A stretch of DNA of 64,000 nucleotides. It comes from JAFGJQ01 sp964586145 (lineage in GTDB: Bacteria > Planctomycetota > Phycisphaerae > UBA1845). How positions within the stretch are numbered: the stretch's first letter is position 1; each line of letters starts with the position of its first letter. The position numbers were made by a program, and so were the translations under genes. The notes beneath the pieces were generated by a model that was not told the origin of the DNA, searched no databases, and saw only the letters and a program-made list of their open reading frames with translations. Positions 43,819-52,666 of the stretch are shown in pieces. Location: NCBI GenBank assembly GCA_964586145.1, contig CAZPHH010000011.1, forward strand, positions 10,412-74,411, written 5' to 3'.

Positions 43819-44712
43819 CTAAACCTGTGGCACCGGCGCGCGGACCGCCGTTGCCCCCGTACCCAATTGCCGCGCCCGCATCGTCTCCACCCAGGCCGTC
43901 GCCTCCGTCGCCTCGTCGAAAAGCGCGTAGACCACGGACCCGGCCCCGCTGATCCGCGCGGGCCGACCGCCTGCGTCCTGCACCCGGCCCAGAAGCCGTT
44001 CCATCGCAGGACACACGCGGAAGACGCCGCGTTCCAGGTCGTTCACCAGATGCGGGCCGATCGCTTCCGCCGTCGTGCAGCGCGCGATCGCCTGAATGGC
44101 CCCATCCTCCTCCGCCCGCACACCAGGCGGACACTCCAGCGCCGCATACACGGCCGGTGTGGACACGGCTTCCCCGCTGAATACCAGCCCCACCCATCCC
44201 GACCAGCCCAGCGCAACACGTTCCGCTCGCTCACCCCGCCCGCGAATGACCGCGGCCGGCAGATGGAAAAACAGTGGGACATCCGATCCGATCTCGGCAC
44301 CCATCTCGGCCAGCGCCGCGTCACTCACGTCCACCCGCCAGAGCCGCCGAAGCCCCTTCAGAGTCGCCGCCGCATCACTGCTGCCGCCGCCCAGACCCGC
44401 CGCCACGGGAATCGCCTTCTCCAGGCGCATCTGCGCGCCCGCCTCCAAGCCCAGCCGACGGGCCAGCAGCCGAGCCGTACGCACAACAAGATTGTCATCA
44501 CCAACGGGCAGGCCCGGCGGATCGCATTCCAGCCGGATCACCCCAGGCGAGCCCGGTGCCAGCCGCAGCGTGTCGCACAGGTCGATCCCCACGACCAACG
44601 ATGTCAGTTCGTGAAACCCGTCGGCCCGACGGCCATGCACGCGCAGAGACAGATTGACCTTGGCCGGAGCCGTCAGTGTTTCTGAGTAGTCGATCTGGTG
44701 AGAATCAATCAT
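43819..44712 (-). CDS. ispE: 4-diphosphocytidyl-2-C-methyl-D-erythritol kinase
   Basis: GHMP kinase of the MEP isoprenoid pathway. It is 297 residues. N-terminal LTAPAKVNLSLRVHGRRADG (substrate Lys), FHELTSLV, ATP loop IPVAAGLGGGSSDAAA and the C-terminal GRPARISGAGSVVYALFDEA are all present. Length is normal. It is the first gene of a leftward pair with spoVG. Upstream lies a 420-bp AT-enriched intergenic stretch that probably holds its promoter. Confidence 0.94.
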   Translation of the reverse strand: MIDSHQIDYSETLTAPAKVNLSLRVHGRRADGFHELTSLVVGIDLCDTLRLAPGSPGVIRLECDPPGLPVGDDNLVVRTARLLARRLGLEAGAQMRLEKAIPVAAGLGGGSSDAAATLKGLRRLWRVDVSDAALAEMGAEIGSDVPLFFHLPAAVIRGRGERAERVALGWSGWVGLVFSGEAVSTPAVYAALECPPGVRAEEDGAIQAIARCTTAEAIGPHLVNDLERGVFRVCPAMERLLGRVQDAGGRPARISGAGSVVYALFDEATEATAWVETMRARQLGTGATAVRAPVPQV

Positions 44713-45136
44713 TCACCGGTTCCCGCGGCGTCAGCCGCAACGGCCAGCCGGAATCCCGCCGGCGAGATCCCCTCATGACGATTTATCGCCATTTCAATTG
44801 GAACACTCCAATCTACACTGCATGGGCCAATCCTCACACGCCAACCCACCCCCTGGCCGCCAAACCCACGAATCATCAACCAGGAACACGCTCTAAAGGT
44901 ATATATAACAATAGTTTATCAAGAGAGCCAGCGTCACCGCCCGATAGTATCGACCAGACCAAGGCCAAGCCATCCCAATCATCCCGATCCCTACAAACCG
45001 AACCCGAATCGTAACCACTTGCACGGAATATGGTAAGCGCCATCTGCCTTCGGGCCTTCCGCACCGCGGGGCCGTTTGCATCGCTGGTTGGTCAGCGTTG
45101 TGTCCGGAGAGACCTCGTATTGGAGGGAGGAGAGGC
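44713..45136. other. AT-enriched divergent intergenic region
   Basis: About 420 bases with no gene. The part at 44780-44940 is strikingly poor in GC for this genome, including GGTATATATAACAATAG near 44897. It separates ispE (leftward) from the 163-residue protein at 45137 (rightward). Promoters in both directions are likely; no consensus pair is clean enough to annotate. Confidence 0.45.
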
Positions 45137-45628
45137 GTGGAACCGATTCAGCCTGTTTCGATTTCGAACGTCGGATTGAGCCGTCCGACCGGCAGCTCGG
45201 CGGTCGAGACGGCGGCCGGGGCGAGCAGCGTCGGGCAGTCTGTGGGGCTGCAGAGCGAGTCGGCGTCGTCCATCACGATGAGCACCTCGAACGTCACGAT
45301 GGTGTACTCGCGGGTGGATTCGCTGATGAACTCGGTGGGGCTCGACCTGCAGAACAACCAACTGCTGCGGATGATCATCGCGTTCATGATCATGCAGGCC
45401 CTGCTCGGTCAGGAGGATGGCAATCAGCAGACGCGCGGGGCCGACATCCTCGGCGCCGGGCTCGGCCAGACGCAGTCGAACGCCACGTTCCTGTCCATGC
45501 AGTCCGAGACGAACACCGTGCAGATCCAGCACCAGTCCAGCTTGCTGTCGACGGCCCAGGCCGTCCAGTCGCTGGGCACCGCTGCGGAGGACACCAGCCA
45601 GGGCGGACAGGTGGATACGGTGGCATAG
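45137..45628 (+). CDS. Hypothetical Ser/Gln-rich protein
   Basis: 163 residues from a GTG with a very strong GGAGGGAGGAG immediately upstream, so expression is likely. The protein is low-complexity, rich in Ser, Gln, Thr and Val, with a single hydrophobic helix in the middle (LLRMIIAFMIMQALLGQ) and no charged catalytic-looking motifs. The composition resembles flagellar or secreted structural proteins, but no family can be named. It ends before a good intrinsic terminator (45736-45766), so it is a single-gene transcript. Confidence 0.65.
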   Translation: MEPIQPVSISNVGLSRPTGSSAVETAAGASSVGQSVGLQSESASSITMSTSNVTMVYSRVDSLMNSVGLDLQNNQLLRMIIAFMIMQALLGQEDGNQQTRGADILGAGLGQTQSNATFLSMQSETNTVQIQHQSSLLSTAQAVQSLGTAAEDTSQGGQVDTVA

Positions 45629-45735
45629 GCTCGGGGTTCGTCCGGGGCTGGGATGGGTATTTTTGGCAACGGCGGATGGGCCGCGGAGGGTTGACTCTGC
45701 GCGGGCCCGTCCCTAAGCTTGGTGCATCCTGGGAC

Positions 45736-45766
45736 GGGTTGGCTGGGGAAGGCCAACCCGGTTTTT
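45736..45766 (+). terminator. Intrinsic terminator
   Basis: Perfect 8-bp stem GGGTTGGC/GCCAACCC (45736-45743 and 45752-45759) followed after two bases by TTTTT. It lies 108 bases after the stop of the 163-residue protein and 7 bases before tRNA-Glu, insulating the two. Confidence 0.8.
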
Positions 45767-45772
45767 CTGGCG

Positions 45773-45848
45773 GCCCCCATCGTCTAGTGGCCTAGGATAT
45801 CAGGTTCTCATCCTGAAGACAGGGGTTCGAGTCCCCTTGGGGGTGCCA
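45773..45848 (+). tRNA. tRNA-Glu (anticodon CTC)
   Basis: 76 bases with an encoded CCA end. Acceptor stem GCCCCCA pairs with TGGGGGT (one G-U at the end), followed by discriminator G and CCA. Anticodon stem TCAGG/CCTGA encloses the loop TTCTCAT, anticodon CTC, reading GAG codons. The T arm AGGGGTTCGAGTCCCCT is canonical. The gltX product at 2.6-4.3 kb would charge it. Confidence 0.95.
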
Positions 45849-45934
45849 TTTCGATCAGCCCTGTCGCCCACGCAAGCCGCGGGCGGCGGGGCTGATTGCT
45901 TTCCGCCGGACCGCCCGGGGTCGCGGCCTGCCGC

Positions 45935-46243
45935 ATGAATCCCGACACGCACAGCAAGCCCCCAGCCCAAACCCCCGTCCGGAACGAAGGCCTTCTGTGC
46001 CTGAACTGCGACTGCAACCGGGCCGGCCTGCCCTCGGGTCTGTGCTCGGAGTGCGGGCAGGCGTTCGATGTGGTGGGCCATCATCAAAATGACGCTGGCG
46101 AGCACCGAGCTGTTCTGACAACGAAGGGAGTTCATTGGTTCGAGGACCCCAGCCACGAGAGGGTAGACTCCGAAGGCTTCGGCACGGTGGGACGGGAAAG
46201 ACAGATGCCAGGCGAGAGCTCTCCTGGTTGTCGCGAACGATAA
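45935..46243 (+). pseudogene. Truncated zinc-ribbon protein fragment
   Basis: From the ATG at 45935 the frame reads a polar start, then LLCLNCDCNRAGLPSGLCSECGQAFD. This is the N-terminal zinc ribbon (C-x2-C...C-x2-C) found at the start of many planctomycete membrane proteins. Those proteins continue with membrane helices; here the frame becomes Gly/His/Arg-rich and ends at 102 residues with no helix. It is probably the 5' end of a gene cut by deletion, just downstream of the tRNA. A short functional protein is not excluded. Confidence 0.45.
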
Positions 46244-46291
46244 CGGATGAACGTGGAGACCGATCGAAAGGGAACAGACGGTGCGAGGGTC

Positions 46292-47347
46292 CTACGTTAC
46301 CGGCACGAACCGCGGCAGGCACACCACGAATTCACAGCCCGCATCGGGGCAGTTGGTGACGCTGATCTCGCCGCCGTGGAGGCGGGCGACGCCGGACGCG
46401 ATGGCCAGACCCAGACCTACGCCCTGGCCGGTGGCGTCGCCGCGGGCGACGGAGTAGAAGCGCTCAAAGACGTGGGGCAGGTGTTCCGGCGGCAGGCCGG
46501 GACCGCGGTCGCGGATCCGGACGGCGGTCGTCTCCGCGTCAGACGTCACGTGAATGTCCACCGCCTGGTCTACTGGTGAGAACCGGACGGCGTTGTGGAC
46601 GAGGTTCATCACCATGGTCCGCAGGAGCTCGGCCTCTCCGTGGACCAGCACTTCCGGCTCGTCCGGAGCGGGCATGGCGAGGCGGGTGACCAGGCGGACC
46701 TCCCGCTGGTGGGCGGACAGGGCACAGGCCTGGACGGCATCGGTCACGACCTCGTTGATCGAGACGGGCACGGTGGCCGACGGCCCCAGCCCCGCATCCG
46801 CCCGGGCGAGCGTAAGCAGGCTGTGGACCAGTTGCCCGAGCCGGCGCATCTCGTCCTGGACGCCGGTGACGAATCGGGCGTACTCCTCCGCGGTGCGAGC
46901 CCGCTGGGCCATGACCTGGGCCTCGCCCAGCAGGGCGGCCACCGGCGTGCGGAACTCGTGGGCGGCATTGGCGATGAAGCGTTCCTGAGCGGCCATGGCC
47001 GCTTCCAGCCGATCGAGCATCCGGTTCACCGTGCGGGCCAGTTGGGCCATTTCGCCGCGGCCGGGGGGCACGGGGATGCGATGGTCCAGGCAGTCCACCG
47101 ACCAGTCGTCGGCCTCCTGCGTGATGACGCGGATCGGCCGGAGCATGGTCCAGGCGATCCACCCGGCCGTCAGCCCGGCGGCGATCGCGGCCAGGGGCGC
47201 GCCGATCAGCAGTGCGACGGGCAGTTTGTGCTCGTCGGGCTCACCGAGCCGCGCCGCCACTGCGGCGCATGCGACCAGAGTCGCCCCGACGATTCCCGTG
47301 GAGGCGATGGTCAGCTTGGCCCGGAGCGATCGAAAACGGTCCAGCAT
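46292..47347 (-). CDS. Membrane sensor histidine kinase with minimal external loop
   Basis: 351 residues. Two membrane helices (about 12-33 and 42-66) are separated by only some 10 residues (RLGEPDEHKLP), so there is no periplasmic sensor domain. Then HAMP (about 67-118), dimerisation/phosphoacceptor helix with AHEFRTPVAALLGEA, and an ATPase domain with NLVHNAVRFS (N box), DRGPGLPPE (G1) and GVGLGLAIASGV (G2). All catalytic boxes are intact. The signal may be sensed in the membrane. The cognate response regulator lies 24 bases upstream. Similar pairs in other bacteria respond to metals or envelope stress. Confidence 0.92.
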   Translation of the reverse strand: MLDRFRSLRAKLTIASTGIVGATLVACAAVAARLGEPDEHKLPVALLIGAPLAAIAAGLTAGWIAWTMLRPIRVITQEADDWSVDCLDHRIPVPPGRGEMAQLARTVNRMLDRLEAAMAAQERFIANAAHEFRTPVAALLGEAQVMAQRARTAEEYARFVTGVQDEMRRLGQLVHSLLTLARADAGLGPSATVPVSINEVVTDAVQACALSAHQREVRLVTRLAMPAPDEPEVLVHGEAELLRTMVMNLVHNAVRFSPVDQAVDIHVTSDAETTAVRIRDRGPGLPPEHLPHVFERFYSVARGDATGQGVGLGLAIASGVARLHGGEISVTNCPDAGCEFVVCLPRFVPVT

Positions 47348-47371
47348 GGTGAGGATTCCGTCCAGGGCCGG

Positions 47372-48055
47372 TCAGGCGTCGGGGCCTTCCGCGCTGAGCA
47401 CGTAGCCGGCACCGATCACCGTATGAATCAGCGGCTTCTCGAAGCCCTTGTCGATTTTGCGGCGGAGCATGCTGACGTACACGTCGATCACGTTGCTATC
47501 CGCGTCGAAGTACATGTCCCACACGTGCTCGCCGATGGCGGCCCGGCTGAGTATGCGACCGGGATTCCGCATGAAATACTCCAGCAGGGCGAATTCCTTC
47601 GGGGTCAGGCGAACGCGCTCGCCCCCCCGGAACACCTTGCGGGTGGTCAGGTTCATCTCGACGTCCTCGAACTTCAGGACGGCGGCCTCCTGGGCCTGTC
47701 CGCGTCGAAGCAGGGCCCGCACGCGGGCGACCAGTTCGTCGAACTCGAAGGGTTTGGTCAGGTAGTCATCCGCGCCGGCATCCAGGCCGGCCACCTTGTC
47801 GGCGGTCGTGGACAGCGCCGTGAGCATGAGGATGGGTGTGGTCACGCCTCGGCGGCGGAGATTTCGGCAGACCTCAATCCCGTCGGCGTCGGGGAGCATG
47901 ACGTCGAGGATGATACCGTCGTAGGGTTCCCGGGCGCCCCGTTCCTCCCCGTCGCGGGCGTTGGACGAAACATCCACGCCGTACCCCTGTTCTCGCAGTC
48001 CCTGCCGGATGAACCGGGCCATTCTGGGGTTGTCTTCGATGACCAGGATCTGCAT
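47372..48055 (-). CDS. OmpR-family response regulator
   Basis: 227 residues. The receiver domain has acidic pocket IEDN, phosphoacceptor Asp in GIILDVMLPD, the switch Thr (LMLTALS) and Lys (YLTKPF). A winged-helix DNA-binding domain follows (VRLTPKEFALLEYFMRNPGR, SNVIDVYVSMLRRKID). It resembles the CusR/CopR branch that often controls metal resistance, but the family resemblance is not proof of the signal. The ATG at 48055 fits the receiver start exactly. It forms an operon with the following histidine kinase. Confidence 0.93.
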   Translation of the reverse strand: MQILVIEDNPRMARFIRQGLREQGYGVDVSSNARDGEERGAREPYDGIILDVMLPDADGIEVCRNLRRRGVTTPILMLTALSTTADKVAGLDAGADDYLTKPFEFDELVARVRALLRRGQAQEAAVLKFEDVEMNLTTRKVFRGGERVRLTPKEFALLEYFMRNPGRILSRAAIGEHVWDMYFDADSNVIDVYVSMLRRKIDKGFEKPLIHTVIGAGYVLSAEGPDA

Positions 48056-48205
48056 GACGCGTGTACGTCCGCCGCGGCGACCGGCCGGCCGGGTGCTCCG
48101 CGAGCCCATGCCCTCCGTTCCGCCCCGATCCGCCACGTGCGCAGGAGTCTACCGAGCCTGGGGGAGGCCAGGCAACCGGTTGCCTGTCACGCCGGGATCG
48201 GATCG

Positions 48206-49933
48206 TCAGGCGTACCAGGCCCGGCTGAGCCCGGTGAAGAACGCCCGGGCGCCGACGGCCAGGTTGCGCAAGGTGTAGCCACCCTCCTGCACGACCAGGG
48301 TCGGCAGGTTCAATTGCCCGATGCCCTCGCCTGTTCGGCGGATGCCGTTCGCGGAAAGGGCGAAGTTGCCCGTGGGGTCACCCCGCATGGTGTCGTAGCC
48401 GAGGGAGACGACCAGCCAGGCCGGCTTGAACGCGCGGATGTCCGACAGCGCGTGCTGAAGGGTCTCGAGGTAGCCCTCGTCGCCCAGTAGGTTGCCCAGG
48501 GTGTAGTTGCGGTTGGCGCCGCGGCCGTCGCCCGTGCCGCGCTCGTCGGCGTATCCGGCGAAGTAGGGGTAGTGGTCGCGCGGGTGCCCGTGCAGGGAGA
48601 CGGTCAGCACGTCACCGCGGGAGTAGAAGATGTCCTGCTGGCCGTTGCCGTGATGATAGTCCACATCCAGGATCGCCACCGTGCCGGAGCGCGAAAGCTG
48701 CTCGGCTGCGATGGCGGCGTTGTTGAAGTAGCAGAAGCCGCCATAGACCCTTCGCTCCGCGTGGTGCCCGGGCGGGCGGCAGACGGCGTACACGATGTGC
48801 TCGCCCGCCTGGAGCAGCCGGGCGGCGGACACCACACAATCCACAGCGGCGCGGGCGGCCTTGTAGGCGTCGCGTCCCAGCGGCGTGAACGTGTCGATGC
48901 AGTAGTAGCCTGCGCGGATCGGCATCTCCCGCGGCTTCCGCTCCGGCCGGCGAATGGGGAACACTTGCGGGTAGATGGTTTCGGTCGGGCCCAGGTTCTC
49001 GGTGGCCCGACGGAGATATGACACGAAGTCCGCATCATGCACGGCGCGGATGGGACCTTCCCCGACGTGGGCGACCGGGCGTATCTCGTGGGGCAGGTTT
49101 TGGAGGGCTTTGAGGATCGCTCCCACCCGCGCGGGACGCTCGACGTAGCCGGCCGACCGGACGTGGTGGATCTCATGCTGGGCTGGAACCACGACTTTAA
49201 TGGGCCGGATCTGTCCGTGCGAGGCCGCCACGGGGGCCTCTGCGGCTGCGTAGCGCGGGGTTCGGAGTCGGACGGGATCGTCGCGGAAAGACTGGACGAT
49301 CATCCGCACGTCCGGCTCGTCGCCCCGCTTGCCGTAGCGGGCCTGCAGGATGCGGCGAGCCGCGTGCCGGGCGCGGTCGCGAGGCAGCGGCCGGCCGCGG
49401 CCGAGATCGTCGTACACGAGGAAGGGCGGATCGTAGTCCGGCCGGACGGGCGGATCGTCCCATCGCGTGCCCAGGATGGGGCAGGCGCCGAACCGTTCGT
49501 AGAATTTGAGCCGGGCGCGCCGTTCGGGGAGGACTTTCGGATCGACCACGTGGTCCGGCTCGTCCGGGGGCACCTCCATGAAGAGGCCGTCGGCGCCCTT
49601 GTGGAGCAGGTACTCGCGTACCGCTTCGTAGAGGGCTTGTCCGACGCCCCGCCCCCGGCGTTCCGGTCCGCTTCCGATGTAGTCCAGGAACCCGTAGCGA
49701 ACGCGAGGGAAGTAGTAGACCAGGGCCAGCCCGATCATCCGCCCGCGTTCGTCCTCCGCGGTCAGGACGACGACGTCGTGATCCAGGGCGGCACGGTTCT
49801 TCACCAGCCAGGCCAGACGTTCGGCGTACTCCTGCTCCCGGGGGAAGACCTTGCGAAACAGGGCCTGCGCCTCGGTGAGGCGGCGGCGATCGGCGTCCGT
49901 CGCGGTGTCGAAAAGCCTCCCGAACCGAATCAC
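48206..49933 (-). CDS. GNAT acetyltransferase fused to a histone-deacetylase-family hydrolase
   Basis: 575 residues from a GTG at 49933 with AGGAGG 9 bases upstream. Residues about 10-165 are a GNAT domain: HDVVVLTAEDERGRMIGLAL and acetyl-CoA loop PERRGRGVGQALYEAV. Residues about 240-570 are a zinc-dependent deacetylase of the HDAC/acetylpolyamine-hydrolase type: CRPPGHHAE (catalytic His pair, about 390), LDVDYHHGNGQQ (zinc Asp and His) and SLGYDTMRGDPTGNF (third ligand). The two halves add and remove acetyl groups, so a switch on one substrate, such as polyamines or protein lysines, is plausible but inferred. Confidence 0.9.
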   Translation of the reverse strand: MIRFGRLFDTATDADRRRLTEAQALFRKVFPREQEYAERLAWLVKNRAALDHDVVVLTAEDERGRMIGLALVYYFPRVRYGFLDYIGSGPERRGRGVGQALYEAVREYLLHKGADGLFMEVPPDEPDHVVDPKVLPERRARLKFYERFGACPILGTRWDDPPVRPDYDPPFLVYDDLGRGRPLPRDRARHAARRILQARYGKRGDEPDVRMIVQSFRDDPVRLRTPRYAAAEAPVAASHGQIRPIKVVVPAQHEIHHVRSAGYVERPARVGAILKALQNLPHEIRPVAHVGEGPIRAVHDADFVSYLRRATENLGPTETIYPQVFPIRRPERKPREMPIRAGYYCIDTFTPLGRDAYKAARAAVDCVVSAARLLQAGEHIVYAVCRPPGHHAERRVYGGFCYFNNAAIAAEQLSRSGTVAILDVDYHHGNGQQDIFYSRGDVLTVSLHGHPRDHYPYFAGYADERGTGDGRGANRNYTLGNLLGDEGYLETLQHALSDIRAFKPAWLVVSLGYDTMRGDPTGNFALSANGIRRTGEGIGQLNLPTLVVQEGGYTLRNLAVGARAFFTGLSRAWYA

Positions 49934-50094
49934 GGTCTGGAACCTCCTGGCCACCCGAACCGATGGAAGGAAGGTCGAGTGACGTACGCTACCCGGACCG
50001 AGCCGCGTCGGCAATTCGTGCGCCCTCCGGCGGATTAAGAGATTTTCACGTCCATTTCATCGCCGGCTAAGTCCGGCGTGGAATAGTGTTGACC

Positions 50095-50523
50095 ATGGAG
50101 AGACGTCGACCGGTGGTAGACGAGTCCGTTGCGGGCATCTGCCTGGTTCGGATCAGCCACGTGGAGATTCGGGTGCGCGATCTGGAGGAAAGCGCTCGGT
50201 TCTACACGGAGCTGCTCGGGCTGGAACAGGTCCCCGCGGAGCCGCCCAGCGACAAGGTCTGCCGGTGTCTGAGCGCCGGCCGGCCGGGGGAGCGGTTCGG
50301 GCTGGTCCTGGCCGAGGGGCTGCCTCCGGGCACGCCATTGGCCGGCGTGGACCATCTGTCGCTGGAGGTCCCGACCCGGGGCGATGTGTGGATGGTGTAC
50401 GAGCGGGCGCGGTCCCGCAACATCCCGGCCACGGAGCCGCGGTTTTTCGACGGCTTCTTCCAGACGTTCGTATTCGATCCGAACGGACACAAGGTGGAAA
50501 TCGTGACGTCCCACGACACGTGA
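50095..50523 (+). CDS. VOC-superfamily (glyoxalase/dioxygenase-fold) protein
   Basis: 142 residues forming one VOC module pair: RISHVEIRVRDLEESARFYT at the start, DHLSLEVPTRGD in the middle and FVFDPNGHKVEIVTSHD at the end. The conserved metal ligands His (SHVEI), His (DHLSL) and Glu (KVEIV) are present, so a divalent-metal enzyme is likely. Members include glyoxalase I, fosfomycin resistance and ring-cleaving enzymes; the substrate is not readable. It lies between the GNAT-deacetylase gene (divergent) and the methyltransferase fusion. Confidence 0.82.
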   Translation: MERRRPVVDESVAGICLVRISHVEIRVRDLEESARFYTELLGLEQVPAEPPSDKVCRCLSAGRPGERFGLVLAEGLPPGTPLAGVDHLSLEVPTRGDVWMVYERARSRNIPATEPRFFDGFFQTFVFDPNGHKVEIVTSHDT

Positions 50524-50683
50524 TTCGCCGCCGATGCGTTGGCATCATCGCGGGGTCATGGGTATGGGCGGCGGGCGGAAGGAGCGGTCGCGCCCTGTGC
50601 GGCCGCCGGGCTGACCGCCGCGGAACAGGTTTCCGGAGGCTCGACGCTCCGCAGAGCGCCGCAATGCAAAGGACTTTTCTACA

Positions 50684-52627
50684 GTGGCTACGGCAAACGT
50701 GACTTGCGCGAAGCCCGGCTCAACAAACGGGCAGCCCGTTGCGCCCAGGACCCTGGGCCCGGTTCCTGATCTGGAGCGGCACCTGCCGTCCGACTGGTGG
50801 CGGACGCTGTTCAACTCGCTGTATCTCAAGACGGACGGCGACGTGGTGGAGAACGCGGACAACACCCGCCGCGAGGTCGACGCGGTCATCCAGGCGGCCC
50901 TGCTGGAGCCGAATGACCGCATTCTGGACCTGTGCTGCGGGCAAGGCCGGCATTCGCTGGAGTTTGCCCGCCGCGGGTTCCGCCACGTGACGGGGGTGGA
51001 TCGCTCCCGCTACCTCATCCGCCTGGCCCGCAAGCGGGCTCGGGCCGAGGGGCTGGCCGTGTCGTTTCACGAGGGGGACGCCCGGCGGTGTCGCATCAAG
51101 GGCCCACCCTTCCACTGTGTGACCATTCTGGGCAACTCGTTCGGGTATTTTGAGCAGAAGTCCGACGACGAGGCCGTGTTGCGGAACGTGGCGCGGCTGC
51201 TCGCCTCGAACGGCATTCTGGTGCTGGACGTGGCCAACGGGGCGTGGCTGCGGGACCATTTTGAGCCGCGGTCGTGGGAGTGGATCGACCAGAACCACTT
51301 CGTCTGCCGCGAGCGATCGCTTTCCAAGGCGGGCGAACGGATCGTATCGCGCGAAGTGATCGTCCATGCGGAGCGCGGCGTCATTGCCGACCAGTTTTAT
51401 GCGGAGCGCCTGTATACCGGCGACCAGCTTTCCGATTTGCTGGAGCGCGTCGGGTACCAGTTGGTCCGCGTCCACGGGGCCATGCATGCGGATTCGTCGC
51501 GCGGGCAGGACCTGGGCATGATGGCGCATCGCCTGGTCATCACGGGCCAGGCCCCGAAGCGGACGGTTGTCAAGCCTGCGCGGTCCGCCCCCCCGCACCC
51601 GAAGGTCACCGTGATTCTGGGCGACCCGTCGCTGCCGGACACGGTGAAGGTGGGCGGCAAGTTCAACGCGGAGGATTTCGAAACGATCGAGCGGCTCAAG
51701 CAGGGTCTGGTCGAACTGGAGGGGTACGAGTTCACGTACCTGGACAACCACCAGAATCTGCTCAAGGCGCTGGTCACCAACCCGCCGTCGTTCGTGTTCA
51801 ACCTGTGCGACGAAGGCTATCGCAACGATCCGTTCATGGAGCTCCACGTTCCGGCCATCCTGGAGATGCTGAACGTGCCGTACACGGGCGCGGGGCCGAC
51901 CTGCCTGGGCCTCTGCTACAACAAGAGCATGGTGCGGGGGATCGCGGAGTCGCTGGACATCCCGGTGCCGATGGAATCGTACCTGGGCACGGACGATACC
52001 ACGGCGACGCTGCCCGCGACCTTCCCGGCCATCGTGAAGCCCAACTGCGGCGACAGCAGCATCGGCATCACGAAGGACGCGGTGGTCCGCGACACCGCGG
52101 AGCTGCTGAACTACATCGACTGGGTCCGTGCGACGTACGGTCGCATTCCCATTCTCGTGCAGGAGTTCCTCAGCGGGCCGGAGTACTCGATCGGCGTCAT
52201 CGGAAACCCCGGATTGTCGTACAAGATTCTGCCGCCGCTGTTGGTGGACTACTCCGGGCTGGACGCGGGCCTGCCGCAGATTCTGGGCTACGAGTCCAAG
52301 TGGCACCCGGACTCACCGTACTGGACGCAGATCCGGTATGTCGAGGCGTTTCCGGACGAGGAGTTGCAGCGGCAGTTGTACGACTACTCGAACGCCCTGT
52401 TCGAGCGTTGCGGCTGTCGAGACTACGCCCGGTTTGACTTCCGGACGGACGCGAACGGCCGATTGAAGCTGCTGGAGGTGAATCCGAACCCGGGGTGGTG
52501 CTGGGACGGCAAGTTCAACCTGATGGCGGCGTTTGAGGGGCTGCGCTACGCGGATGTTCTGCGGTTGATTCTGGAGGCCGCTCAGGAGAGAATTTCGGCT
52601 CAGGCTGCCGTCCCCGCCATGGCGTGA
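50684..52627 (+). CDS. SAM-dependent methyltransferase fused to a D-Ala-D-Ala-ligase-like ATP-grasp
   Basis: 647 residues from a GTG. Residues about 35-290 are a class I methyltransferase with motif I DRILDLCCGQGRHSLEFARR and LLASNGILVLDVANG. From about residue 305 (HPKVTVILGDPS) an ATP-grasp ligase of the Ddl type begins: PPSFVFNLCDEG, PYTGAGPTCLGLCYNKSM, FPAIVKPNCGDSSIGIT, VQEFLSGPEYSIGVIG, CRDYARFDFR and LLEVNPNPG (metal ligands Glu and Asn). It should join a carboxyl and an amino compound with ATP and methylate the product or a partner. A small helical protein and an aspartoacylase-type hydrolase follow within 250 bases, forming a cassette. Product unknown. Confidence 0.88.
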   Translation: MATANVTCAKPGSTNGQPVAPRTLGPVPDLERHLPSDWWRTLFNSLYLKTDGDVVENADNTRREVDAVIQAALLEPNDRILDLCCGQGRHSLEFARRGFRHVTGVDRSRYLIRLARKRARAEGLAVSFHEGDARRCRIKGPPFHCVTILGNSFGYFEQKSDDEAVLRNVARLLASNGILVLDVANGAWLRDHFEPRSWEWIDQNHFVCRERSLSKAGERIVSREVIVHAERGVIADQFYAERLYTGDQLSDLLERVGYQLVRVHGAMHADSSRGQDLGMMAHRLVITGQAPKRTVVKPARSAPPHPKVTVILGDPSLPDTVKVGGKFNAEDFETIERLKQGLVELEGYEFTYLDNHQNLLKALVTNPPSFVFNLCDEGYRNDPFMELHVPAILEMLNVPYTGAGPTCLGLCYNKSMVRGIAESLDIPVPMESYLGTDDTTATLPATFPAIVKPNCGDSSIGITKDAVVRDTAELLNYIDWVRATYGRIPILVQEFLSGPEYSIGVIGNPGLSYKILPPLLVDYSGLDAGLPQILGYESKWHPDSPYWTQIRYVEAFPDEELQRQLYDYSNALFERCGCRDYARFDFRTDANGRLKLLEVNPNPGWCWDGKFNLMAAFEGLRYADVLRLILEAAQERISAQAAVPAMA

Positions 52628-52666
52628 CGGCGGGGAGCCGAACGCCGGCCATCGGATGATCCGAGG

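Noticed and set aside
44876..45081. 62-residue minus-strand frames upstream of the Ser/Gln-rich gene
   Set aside because: Short, without ribosome site, in the AT-enriched promoter region.
45773..46243. tRNA-Glu as an integration (att) site of an island
   Set aside because: No direct repeat of the tRNA 3' end and no integrase gene were found downstream in the window.
51397..51801. 134-residue minus-strand frame inside the ATP-grasp fusion
   Set aside because: Antisense shadow with no start signal or domain.
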